A stretch of DNA of 11,259 nt from Chloroflexota bacterium (GCA_026390045.1 JAPLGR010000082.1:1-11259); one strand, 5' to 3'. Counted from the first letter of the stretch, positions 1-6,239 are shown. A program made the numbers and translations. The notes: generated by a model from the letters alone, not told the origin.

Positions 1-1043
1 AAGAACCAATTCACCAGCTTCTCCCCACGGTAGACCAGTTTCCTCAATAACCCGATCGTCTTGCCCCACCCAAACACCTCTTCCACCCGCTTGCGTTTTA
101 GCTGACTGATCCCGTACCCCGGATGCCGTGTGGTGCGACCATCCACGGATGACGATCGATCCTGGCGTTGTGCCACATGGGGCGTGACATGCTGTTCACG
201 CAGTGTTTCGGTAAATGCCGCCACATCATAGCCTCTGTCTCCGCCCAAAGTCATGAGCTTCGCTTCCGCCTCTTGCCACTCCCTTTCCTGTCCCACCAAT
301 GCCAGCGCCGTTTCCCGTTCCGCTGTTCCGCTCACGATACATGCCTTCGCCTGCATCACCAGCCCATTTCGGTTCTCCGTCAGAATGTTCCCCAAGTACG
401 ATAGCTTGGCCTCCTTCCCTGCTCCCTTTCGATACAACCGGCTCTCCGGATCCGTCTTGGATGCATGCGTATCCTTGCAGCGTTTCTGCCCGCGGAAACC
501 CACCGACGGATTGCTTGGATCGTCGCCCGACCGGGACTCGGGCTTGTCGTCTTCTCCCTTGAGCTGAAAGCTCTTCAGGCTCGCCCAGGCCTCCAGTTGC
601 GTACCATCCACGCTGAAATGCTCGTTACTGGCCAGATCGTGTTGATCGATAATCTTCCGGATTTCCTCGAAAAACCGTTGGGAGACATCCTGTCCCACCA
701 ATCGATCCCGGTTCTTGGAAAACACAGTCGTATCCCAGACGGGCTCATCCGCCGAGAGGCCAACGAACCAGCGATACGCCAGATGCAAATCGATTTGCTC
801 CATCAGAAAGCGTTCGCTGCGGATCGTATGCAGGGCTTGAAGCACCAGAGCCCGGAGAAGCTGTTCGGGAGGTATGGAAGGACGGCCGCTTTCGGCATAC
901 AGCGTGTCGAAAAACTCCGACATGTCTTCCAGTATGGGGTCGATGAGATTCTTGATTTCCCGCAGCGGGTGATCGGCTGGGATTCGTTGATCGGGATCAA
1001 AGAAGAAGAAGCTGGGAGGTAGAGGTGTTTCGAGGCCGCGCAT
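1..1043 (-). CDS. IS5-family DDE transposase, C-terminus cut by window edge
   Basis: This enzyme would cut and rejoin the ends of the insertion sequence. The minus-strand frame from ATG at 1043 stays open for 347 codons to the left edge. A Shine-Dalgarno GGAGG (1052-1056) lies 8 bases before the start. The N-terminal part (residues 15-120) has the family pattern RIPADHPLREI, YAESGRPSIPPEQLLRAL, RWFVGL and WDTTVFSKNRDRL. The catalytic core shows the first Asp in SVDGT (D146), the second in LGGDRGYD (D269) and the Glu in KRVEEVFGWGK (E321 or E322). The motifs HASKTDPESRLYRKG and DGRTTRHPGY are typical of this group. Family members usually end roughly 20 residues beyond this point, so only the tail is missing. 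No internal stop or frameshift is seen, so the enzyme may be active. Confidence 0.9.
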   Translation of the reverse strand, partial: MRGLETPLPPSFFFFDPDQRIPADHPLREIKNLIDPILEDMSEFFDTLYAESGRPSIPPEQLLRALVLQALHTIRSERFLMEQIDLHLAYRWFVGLSADEPVWDTTVFSKNRDRLVGQDVSQRFFEEIRKIIDQHDLASNEHFSVDGTQLEAWASLKSFQLKGEDDKPESRSGDDPSNPSVGFRGQKRCKDTHASKTDPESRLYRKGAGKEAKLSYLGNILTENRNGLVMQAKACIVSGTAERETALALVGQEREWQEAEAKLMTLGGDRGYDVAAFTETLREQHVTPHVAQRQDRSSSVDGRTTRHPGYGISQLKRKRVEEVFGWGKTIGLLRKLVYRGEKLVNWF

Positions 1044-1122
1044 ATTCCGTTCCTCCAAGAAGAACTATCTTTCATCTCTTCTAACACCAGTCGCGGACTA
1101 TGGATTCGCCTTTTGAGCCGTG

Positions 1123-1135
1123 TTTTTCAGCAGCC
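1123..1135. repeat. Probable terminal inverted repeat end of the IS
   Basis: TTTTTCAGCAGCC marks the likely outer tip of the element, 80 bases upstream of the transposase start codon. Only one end is in the window, so the call rests on resemblance to ends of similar IS5-group elements. A repeated copy beyond the left edge, inverted, would prove it. Confidence 0.4.
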
Positions 1136-1197
1136 AGCTAGAGTGGAAGCCAGCCCGAGTAGGAACCTGCCATGCTTGGACGACGGAGTGGCGCAGG

Positions 1198-2193
1198 ATG
1201 AAGACCGATCCTTCCCTGTTCGACCGTTGGATCGCGCGGCCGAGACACCGGTGGCCTTCCCTGGTCGTCGCCCTGGTGCTCATCCTGGCGCCCTTCGTGA
1301 CCGCTTGGCTCGAGGGCTCGCTGGGATGGCTGTCCGAAACAGGCCGGTGGCGCGACGTTTTGGTGGCGCCCACGGTTGTTCTCTACATCCTTGTGGTGGC
1401 CCCCTTCCAGGCGGCTATGGACGTCCGCGCGGTTGCCTCGCTCCGCCCGCTGCTGACCACCGAGGACGTTAGCTTGGATCGGTTGGCGGAGGAAGCCAGC
1501 CAACTGACGCGGGCGAAGGAATTGGCAGCGTTCGGCGTGGGTTTGGTCGTGGCGCTGGCCTTCAGTGCGCAGGGACTGGCCATCGATTTCACGTGGCTGG
1601 AGCTGGTCCTGTTCGTTGAGGCGGCGTTGGAGTATGGCCTGCTGGCTGTTGTGATCTATGGTTCGCTGGCCAGCACCCGCGTGACCAGAGCGCTGCTTCG
1701 TCTCCCGCTGCGGATTGACCCTCTCGATGTGACGCCGTTTGAGGCCATCGGGCTCCAGAGCCTGATGCTAGCCCTCATCTTCGTTGGCGGCGTGACGCTG
1801 AGCCTGCTCTTCCTCGGCGTCCATCCCGAGGTCTTCTTGCAGTGGCAGCTCTACGTCATCTACGCTCCGCTGATCATCGTGCCCGTCCTGGTGTTCTTCC
1901 TGAATATGGCGCCGACCCACCACCGCCTGCGTGCCGCGCGTGACTCCGAGCTCGGGCGAGTCCAGCATCTGATCCGCCGCGAGTGCTCGGAGATGGTCCA
2001 GCGCATGGAGCAGGGGGATGAGCCGGCGGCAAGTGCGCAGCGCGTCTCTGCGCTCGCTGCCTACGAGTCGCGGCTGCTGCAGGCGCGCACGTGGCCGTAC
2101 AACACGACCATGCTGCGGACGGTGTTTGTATCCGTGCTCATCCCTGGCGGAACGATGATCGGCCGGCTCCTGGTGGAGTTCCTCAAGCGCTGA
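1198..2193 (+). CDS. Seven-helix membrane protein of unknown function
   Basis: I do not recognise a named family. The 331-residue product has about seven hydrophobic segments at residues 20-38, 56-74, 109-128, 133-154, 184-207, 218-237 and 305-325. A basic, polar stretch (residues 240-300, including the acidic EQGDEP patch) between the last two is probably cytoplasmic. The last segment is preceded by ARTWPYN and carries IPGGTMIG. The start is ATG 1198, with GGAG at 1185-1188 nine bases upstream. A longer frame from GTG 1120 is rejected because it begins inside the presumed IS end. The gene converges on the ferredoxin gene. The nearby IS may have replaced its native promoter. A transporter or sensor role is possible but nothing in the sequence shows either. 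Confidence 0.8.
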   Translation: MKTDPSLFDRWIARPRHRWPSLVVALVLILAPFVTAWLEGSLGWLSETGRWRDVLVAPTVVLYILVVAPFQAAMDVRAVASLRPLLTTEDVSLDRLAEEASQLTRAKELAAFGVGLVVALAFSAQGLAIDFTWLELVLFVEAALEYGLLAVVIYGSLASTRVTRALLRLPLRIDPLDVTPFEAIGLQSLMLALIFVGGVTLSLLFLGVHPEVFLQWQLYVIYAPLIIVPVLVFFLNMAPTHHRLRAARDSELGRVQHLIRRECSEMVQRMEQGDEPAASAQRVSALAAYESRLLQARTWPYNTTMLRTVFVSVLIPGGTMIGRLLVEFLKR

Positions 2194-2249
2194 GAGAGAC
2201 GGGTCTCCGGGGCAAGCGCCGCGCCGCATGACACCGGCTGGCAGGGCGG

Positions 2250-2284
2250 AGGCAAAAAGCAAGCTGCCCCCGCGAGGGGGCAGC
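2250..2284 (-). terminator. Intrinsic terminator of the YjbQ-ferredoxin unit
   Basis: GCTGCCCCC (2263-2271) and GGGGGCAGC (2276-2284) form a perfect 9-bp stem around a four-base loop. Read on the minus strand, the stem is followed by TTGCTTTTT, a proper U tract, 25 bases after the ferredoxin stop codon. On the plus strand no T run follows, so it serves mainly the minus-strand genes. Confidence 0.8.
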
Positions 2285-2308
2285 CGCATTACGGGTGTGC
2301 AGAACAGC

Positions 2309-2497
2309 TCAGGCCTTGACGATGCAGTCGACCGGGCAGGAGGCCACACATTGCTGCTTGTCGAAATGGCCAACGCATTCCACGCATGTCTTGGCGTCGA
2401 TGACGTAGATCGTGTCGCCCTGTGAGATCGACTGGGTAGGGCACTCCGGCTCACATGCGCCGCACGAGATGCACTCTTCCGTAATCTTCATTGCCAT
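2309..2497 (-). CDS. 2[4Fe-4S] ferredoxin, Alvin/YfhL-like
   Basis: A 62-residue cytoplasmic electron carrier. The first cluster motif is C9-x2-C12-x2-C15-x3-C19-P. The second is C38-x2-C41-x8-C50-x3-C54-P, with an extra C58. The eight-residue insertion between the second and third cysteines (VGHFDKQQ) and the extra Cys are hallmarks of the Allochromatium-type ferredoxins and E. coli YfhL, which have low-potential clusters. Those proteins carry a C-terminal helix of about 20 residues; here the chain stops at IVKA, so it is a short version. Start ATG 2497 is favoured over the second Met because GGAGGG (2507-2512) lies 9 bases upstream. That ribosome site is inside the last codons of the upstream YjbQ gene, and only 4 bases separate the two genes, suggesting translational coupling. 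The electron partner is unknown. Confidence 0.93.
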   Translation of the reverse strand: MAMKITEECISCGACEPECPTQSISQGDTIYVIDAKTCVECVGHFDKQQCVASCPVDCIVKA

Positions 2498-2501
2498 GGC
2501 T

Positions 2502-2942
2502 CTAGTCCCTCCGCTCGAGGATTCGCTCCAGTTTCAGACGGTAACACCCGGCGCGGCGCGCTTCAAGCGACAAACCTAACCTCGCCCGGCACCGAGCGTC
2601 CCTCGCCCACGGTAGGGTTTGTGGTGTCTCTACGACCACCTCGCGTCCCATGACCTGCCGCTTGAGATGGGCATCCGCGTTGTCCTCACCGGTGCGGTTG
2701 TGCTGGTAGCGGTCGAGCGGCTCGTGGGGTGCCAGGCCCTCCAGCCACGCGTCGTAATCGTGATGCAGCCCGCCTTCATCATCATTGATGAACACGGAGG
2801 CGGTGATGTGCATGGCATTCACCAGGACCATGCCGTCGCGGATCCCGCTCTCGCGCAGGCAGGCCTCCACCTGCGGCGTGAGGTTCACGAATCCCCGGCG
2901 GGTTGACAGGTTGAGCCATAGCTCCTTGCGGTAGGTCCTCAT
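2502..2942 (-). CDS. YjbQ/UPF0047 family protein
   Basis: A 146-residue soluble protein of the YjbQ family. Members have a weak thiamine-phosphate synthase activity in vitro but their physiological role is not settled. The family core is clear: NAMHITASVFINDDEGGL (residues 43-60), then a segment around YQHNRTGEDNADAHLKR, then MGREVVV. These carry the conserved His/Asp/Glu/Asn cluster. After VVVE the sequence is unlike the usual ending (family members have a Gly-Trp-Gln/Glu strand and an Arg-rich last strand); here it reads TPQTLPWARDARCRARLG and finishes about 8 residues long. Divergence or an old frameshift is possible. The start has AGGAGA (2949-2954) 6 bases upstream. It is the first gene of a two-gene unit with the ferredoxin. 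Confidence 0.88.
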   Translation of the reverse strand: MRTYRKELWLNLSTRRGFVNLTPQVEACLRESGIRDGMVLVNAMHITASVFINDDEGGLHHDYDAWLEGLAPHEPLDRYQHNRTGEDNADAHLKRQVMGREVVVETPQTLPWARDARCRARLGLSLEARRAGCYRLKLERILERRD

Positions 2943-3039
2943 CCCGCGTCTCCTTCCTCCGGATCACCGTCCATGAATTGCGGGCCCGACACAAGAGCGC
3001 CGAGCGATTACAGCTGCGAGGGCAGGTGGGCGAATGAGA

Positions 3040-3074
3040 AGGAGGACGGCTGGGTGAACTCAGCGCGTCCTCCT
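3040..3074 (-). terminator. Hairpin, likely terminator of the DAK-like gene
   Basis: AGGAGGACG (3040-3048) pairs perfectly with CGTCCTCCT (3066-3074), and GCTG (3049-3052) pairs with CAGC (3061-3064) inside. On the minus strand the stem is followed by TCTCATTC, a weak T-rich stretch, about 150 bases after the stop codon at 3224. It separates that gene from the YjbQ unit. Confidence 0.5.
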
Positions 3075-3109
3075 CTTGCATGCAACTCCGTGGGGCTCTG
3101 CTTGATGGC

Positions 3110-3179
3110 TCTTCCGCCCGGCGTCGCGCCAGGATCTTGTCGTGCCGCCTCCCATCCCGTTGACGAGGCAGGCGGAAGA
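3110..3179. repeat. Nine-base inverted repeat in an intergenic region
   Basis: TCTTCCGCC (3110-3118) and GGCGGAAGA (3171-3179) are exact reverse complements with 52 bases between. They lie between the stop at 3224 and the hairpin at 3040-3074, so they would be in the 3' untranslated part of that transcript. It could extend the terminator structure or be chance in GC-rich DNA. Confidence 0.3.
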
Positions 3180-3223
3180 CCTGTCGCGTCCGGGTCGTCC
3201 GGGCGCGCGTTTCAGAACCCGTG

Positions 3224-3880
3224 CTACTTCTTGGACGCCAGGCTTCCGAGCGCCTGCATCAGCGTGTTGGCAACGAGTGCGCCGGACTGCGCCCGGTACG
3301 GTGTGTTCCCGCCCGATGTTGCAGCCGTGAGCGCGCCCATCAGGGCCGTCGCGTCGGTCTCGCCTCGCTGCTTGGCACTCATGTAGGACATGCCCGCGTT
3401 GAGCAGGGACCCGATGTCCAGGCCGGTCTGCCCGGAGGAGGTCGACTGGCTGCTCGTGCCGCCGAGGCCGCCGAGCAGCGTGCTCAGCAAATCTGGCTGC
3501 GACGTGGACGTCGAGGTGGACGTCCCGGCCGAGCTCTGAACGCCGCCACCCAGCAGGGTCTGGATCAGGACCATGGCATTCGTGGACGTGATCTTCTTCC
3601 CCTGATACTTCTGCGCCGCCTGCGTCAGGCCCCCGGCGTAGTACTTTGCTGAGCCGCTCTGCTTCTGCCGGAGCAGCTCAGCCGCGTAGGCCAACTGATC
3701 GGCGGACGAGGCGCCCTTCTTGGCCTTCATGGCCTGGGCCACGACCTCGAACACCTCAACCATGTTGTCGCCGTGATCGTGGTTGATCGTATCCGCCTTG
3801 TTCAGCACTTCGCGGTTGGACGCCAGCGTGGATGCAACAGTCCCGAACACGTTGGCCAGATCGACTTGCCTTGTTGCCAT
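3224..3880 (-). CDS. Small protein with weak DhaL/DAK2-like features
   Basis: The 218-residue product has no clear signal peptide or membrane segment. The N-terminal part resembles DhaL, the ADP-binding subunit of dihydroxyacetone kinase: LNKAD (26-30), DHGDNM (35-40) and the helix VEVFEVVAQAMK can be laid over the DhaL pattern LxxLDAxIGDxDHGxNM. One of the metal-binding Asp positions appears as Asn/His. SGSAKYYAGG (75-84) resembles the GGaSGplyG region. Residues 113-152 are a Ser/Thr/Gly-rich linker containing STSTSTS, which DhaL lacks. The last 60 residues (GETDATALMGAL, TPYRAQSGALVANTLMQAL) resemble the DAK2 tail. These are alignments by eye, so kinase activity should not be assumed. The ATG has AGGAGA (3886-3891) 5 bases upstream. 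The gene seems to be monocistronic. Confidence 0.8.
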   Translation of the reverse strand: MATRQVDLANVFGTVASTLASNREVLNKADTINHDHGDNMVEVFEVVAQAMKAKKGASSADQLAYAAELLRQKQSGSAKYYAGGLTQAAQKYQGKKITSTNAMVLIQTLLGGGVQSSAGTSTSTSTSQPDLLSTLLGGLGGTSSQSTSSGQTGLDIGSLLNAGMSYMSAKQRGETDATALMGALTAATSGGNTPYRAQSGALVANTLMQALGSLASKK

Positions 3881-3931
3881 TGGATTCTCCTCTTCCTAAT
3901 CACTATTCGGCGCGCAGAACCGATCTGCCGG

Positions 3932-3960
3932 ATTGCACATCGATCGGACGCGGCACTCAA
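3932..3960 (-). promoter_or_regulatory. Weak candidate promoter for the DAK-like gene
   Basis: On the minus strand, TTGAGT (3955-3960) and TGCAAT (3932-3937) are separated by 17 bases, each matching 4 of 6 consensus positions. They lie about 50-80 bases upstream of the start codon. A palindrome (3958-3973) overlaps the -35 box. Confidence 0.3.
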
Positions 3961-3973
3961 TCGCTCGCGATTG
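3958..3973. promoter_or_regulatory. 16-base palindrome, possible operator
   Basis: CAATCGC (3958-3964) and GCGATTG (3967-3973) are perfect inverted repeats with two central bases. The site overlaps the candidate -35 of the DAK-like gene, where a dimeric repressor would act. No regulator gene is adjacent. Confidence 0.35.
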
Positions 3974-4042
3974 CATCACGCCGAGAGACGATTACCGGCG
4001 ATGAAGTGCGTCTCGCCTATCGGCGCACCGACCGCCTATTGT

Positions 4043-4762
4043 TCAGGGCCGAGGCGAGGACCCTGTGGCATCATCGCTCTCCGCGTCCCGCCCTCTTGCC
4101 AGTCGGCGGATCTTCTCAAACTGTTTGATCGAGCGGACTCGCTCCTCGTGGGATCGCTGCCATGCACGCTGCTCCCGCCGGTAAAGCAGGATCGCAACCG
4201 GGAGGGCCAGGATCAGCAGCTGGGCCGCGAAGGTAGTGTAGATCAGCGCCTCCTTCCCGGTCACGTAATCGGGCACCATCGACATTTCGGCCTGCCGCGT
4301 AGGGTAGTCCAGCAAGTAGTTCCCCGGCTTAGGGATCTCAACTTCGAGCACAGGACGTCCAGGGGCATGCGGGGTGTCGTACGGGAGCAACCCTCGTGTG
4401 ATGTACGTGACCGCCACCGGTTCATCGCTGCCGGCCTTGGTGACGGTGATCCATGGGGGCGAGCCGGATTGAGCCAGCTGGTCGGAGATCACGAGCAGAT
4501 CGTAATCCGGTGTGTACACCTGGTACAGCCCGGCGCGGGTGAACGTCACCTCCGACGGCGAGCGGGTCATGTCGAATTCAAACACCTCGGCCGGATGAAC
4601 CGTGTCCACCAGGCCCAGCCGCTCCGGTATGAAGAGCAGCACGGAGCCTGCCCACTTGATGCCCTGCGAGAGGGAGCACAGCGCGATCAGGAACAGGGCG
4701 AAAAAGGCGATCCCCAGGCCAATGGTGAACAGCCGGGGCGGTCGGTAGCTATCCTTGGTCAT
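4043..4762 (-). CDS. Two-helix membrane protein with a beta-rich outer domain
   Basis: Family not recognised. The 239-residue protein has hydrophobic helices at residues 11-31 and 173-193, and a basic C-terminal tail (RREQRAWQRSHEERVRSIK) that should be cytoplasmic. The 120-160 residues between are rich in alternating hydrophobic and Tyr/Thr residues, with two similar turns: TRAGLYQVYTPDYD (about 76-88) and PKPGNYLLDYP (about 144-154). This suggests a beta-sandwich outside the membrane, with both ends inside. It ends in an acidic/Ser tail. ATG 4762 is chosen over an in-frame TTG at 4792, although its ribosome site (AGG about 8 bases upstream) is poor. It is divergent from the transporter gene. 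A ligand-binding or envelope role is only a guess. Confidence 0.75.
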   Translation of the reverse strand: MTKDSYRPPRLFTIGLGIAFFALFLIALCSLSQGIKWAGSVLLFIPERLGLVDTVHPAEVFEFDMTRSPSEVTFTRAGLYQVYTPDYDLLVISDQLAQSGSPPWITVTKAGSDEPVAVTYITRGLLPYDTPHAPGRPVLEVEIPKPGNYLLDYPTRQAEMSMVPDYVTGKEALIYTTFAAQLLILALPVAILLYRREQRAWQRSHEERVRSIKQFEKIRRLARGRDAESDDATGSSPRP

Positions 4763-4876
4763 GGTGTGCCTGCGATTCGGCGATGGGCCCAATGGGTCTC
4801 GCGCCAGATCCGATTTTACTCCACCTCGGTGTCAGCGACCTTGTGCACGGCCAAGGGCAACCCCCCGGAGTCTGGT

Positions 4877-4892
4877 CACAGCCAGGGCTGTG
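4877..4892. promoter_or_regulatory. 16-base palindrome between divergent genes
   Basis: CACAGCC (4877-4883) and GGCTGTG (4886-4892) are exact inverted repeats with AG between. The two-base centre argues for a protein site and against a stable RNA hairpin. It lies midway in the 226-base gap between the divergent genes starting at 4762 and 4989, so it could act on either. Confidence 0.35.
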
Positions 4893-4933
4893 GCGTCTCT
4901 CAAGCGTGCGACTTGGCGCATCGAATCATCCCC

Positions 4934-4962
4934 TAGACGGATGCGCGTGTCAGGATGATAAT
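4934..4962 (+). promoter_or_regulatory. Candidate promoter of the metal transporter gene
   Basis: TAGACG (4934-4939, 4 of 6 matches) and GATAAT (4957-4962, 5 of 6) have the ideal 17-base spacing. Transcription would start near 4969, leaving a leader of only about 20 bases before ATG 4989. The -10 box sits within an imperfect palindrome (4952-4968) and the spacer contains one arm of a 12-bp inverted repeat. Confidence 0.5.
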
Positions 4963-5008
4963 CTTCCTCGTTTGCATTGAGGCAGCTGATGGGAGTTCCT
5001 GACACGCG
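4944..5008. repeat. 12-bp perfect inverted repeat around the transporter start
   Basis: CGCGTGTCAGGA (4944-4955) and TCCTGACACGCG (4997-5008) are exact reverse complements. The 41 bases between hold the -10 box, the ribosome site GAGG (4979-4982) and the ATG (4989). The second arm is inside codons 3-7. The arm centres are 53 bp apart, about five turns of B-DNA, which suits a looping repressor. If transcription starts further upstream, the arms could instead form an RNA stem presenting the start region in its loop. Confidence 0.6.
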
Positions 5009-5927
5009 GAATGGTGAGAAGCGCTCGGCGGCGATGAGCTCGGTCGTGGCGGCGGTCTTTCTGACCAGCATGAAGATCATCGTCGGCGTGCTCACCAACA
5101 GCCTCGGCATCCTGGCTGAGGCGGCACACTCCGCGCTGGATTTGGTGGCAGCGCTGGTCACCCTGTTCTCGGTCCGCAAGTCGGATCAGCCCGCGGATGA
5201 CAGCCACCTGTACGGGCACGGCAAGGTTGAGAATCTCTCGGCGCTGGTCGAGACCCTTCTGCTCCTGGTCACCTGTGTGTGGATCATCCACGAGGCCATA
5301 CAGCGGCTCTTCTTCCGCGTGGTCGAGGTGGACGCTTCGATCTGGGCGTTTCTGGTCATGGTCGTCTCGATCTTTGTGGACGTGACGCGGTCCCGCATCC
5401 TTAAACGCGCGGCCGTCAAGTACCACAGCCAGGCGCTGGAAGCAGATGCGCTTCATTTCAGCACGGACGTGTGGAGTTCCAGTGTCGTCATCCTGGGCCT
5501 GATCGGCGTGAGACTGGCGGAGGTCAACCTGCGGCTGGCGTTCCTTCACCGCACTGACGCGGTCGCCGCGCTGGGCGTGGCCGTGATCGTAATCTATGTC
5601 AGCCTGCAGCTCGGAAAGCGCTGCATCGATGGCCTGATGGATGCGGCCCCCGCCGGTCTGGCGGAGAGCATTCGGCAGCGGGTGGAATCGATGCCCGGCG
5701 TGGCAGAGTGTCACCAGATCCGCGTGCGCACCTCCGGGGCTCACGTGTTTGTAGATCTGCATGCCACTTTCCCGGGCGGCCATTCGCTCGAGGATGTGCA
5801 CCGGCAGACCGAGATCATCGAGGCAGTCGTGCGGGGCCTCGAACCCCGGGCCGACGTCACGGTCCATCCCGAGCCTGCGGAGTCTCAGCCCGGCACAAGC
5901 CGGGATCCCCTGGCCCAGTCCCGCTAG
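4989..5927 (+). CDS. Cation diffusion facilitator (CDF) metal efflux transporter
   Basis: A 312-residue inner-membrane exporter that would move divalent metal out in exchange for protons. Hydrophobic segments lie near residues 17-36, 47-62, 86-103, 117-132, 162-178 and 190-208, the six-helix CDF plan. The metal site is H47-x3-D51 (HSALD) in the second helix and H156-x3-D160 (HFSTD) in the fifth. The His-Asp/His-Asp set is the one found in zinc-type CDFs, while FieF/YiiP has Asp at the first position. YGHGKVENL (75-83) is the conserved loop motif. The cytoplasmic dimer domain follows (residues 220-295: MPGVAECHQIRVRTSG, HVFVDLHATFPGGHSL, VTVHPEP). ATG 4989 is preferred to TTG 4977 because GAGG lies six bases upstream. 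Length is typical. Metal specificity is inference. Confidence 0.92.
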   Translation: MGVPDTRNGEKRSAAMSSVVAAVFLTSMKIIVGVLTNSLGILAEAAHSALDLVAALVTLFSVRKSDQPADDSHLYGHGKVENLSALVETLLLLVTCVWIIHEAIQRLFFRVVEVDASIWAFLVMVVSIFVDVTRSRILKRAAVKYHSQALEADALHFSTDVWSSSVVILGLIGVRLAEVNLRLAFLHRTDAVAALGVAVIVIYVSLQLGKRCIDGLMDAAPAGLAESIRQRVESMPGVAECHQIRVRTSGAHVFVDLHATFPGGHSLEDVHRQTEIIEAVVRGLEPRADVTVHPEPAESQPGTSRDPLAQSR

Positions 5928-6239
5928 ATCAACCCCGCAGTTGTTGGACGAATCCGCGCACAGAGGGCAGCTTGCGCGCGGGAACGCGTTGCCTGCTGTT
6001 GGCCAGCCCGCCTGCCCAGTGTCATGGCTTGCCCCAAAGCGGTTGCCCACTTGGGTCTGCCGTCGACCGGGCGTAGCAGGGGTCCCGCTGGCGGGTTGAG
6101 CCGGTAGGCGAGGCCAGACTGCCGCGTGGGAGGCAGGCTCCGTTCCTACGCGTGTCTCTGCGGCGGTGTGTGGCTGATAGCGTGTATCATTCGAGGCGGG
6201 GATAGGATCGGCTTCCGCAGGTCCGTCCGGAGCATTGAA
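5928..6239. other. Intergenic region with no supported gene
   Basis: These 312 bases separate the transporter stop from the regulatory-protein start. Short open frames cross it but have no ribosome site or recognisable sequence. CGCG-CGGGAA-CGCG (5975-5988) is a small hairpin and GCCTGCC/GGCAGGC (6010-6016, 6132-6138) is a distant inverted repeat. Neither has a T tract, so no terminator is called. TATCAT (6185-6190) could be a -10 box for the next gene but has no good -35. Confidence 0.5.

Larger units (their letters stand above)
1..1135 (-). mobile_element. Partial IS5-type insertion sequence, right end near 1135
   Basis: The segment holds a transposase gene reading leftwards plus about 90 bases of leader. 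The outer limit is placed at 1135 because the bases TTTTTCAGCAGCC (1123-1135) match the kind of terminal sequence I associate with this IS group, read inward as GGCTGCTGAAAAA. That is memory of the family, not a comparison of two ends: the other inverted repeat lies beyond the left edge, so neither the repeat pair nor a target duplication can be confirmed. Base composition is visibly less GC-rich than the genes to the right, consistent with transfer. The element sits directly upstream of a membrane protein gene. Confidence 0.7.

Noticed and set aside
465..1022. Plus-strand frame of 185 codons over the transposase
   Set aside because: The minus strand encodes a complete transposase core with DDE residues; this frame is its complement and has no recognisable content.
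1120..1197. Extension of the membrane protein to a GTG at 1120
   Set aside because: It begins within the presumed IS end and has no good ribosome site, whereas ATG 1198 has GGAG nine bases upstream.
1768..2454. Minus-strand frame of 228 codons
   Set aside because: It is antisense to the seven-helix membrane protein and overlaps the ferredoxin and its terminator in another frame.
4790..4976. Metal riboswitch upstream of the CDF gene
   Set aside because: No NiCo or yybP-ykoY consensus was recognised, and the predicted leader is only about 20 bases.
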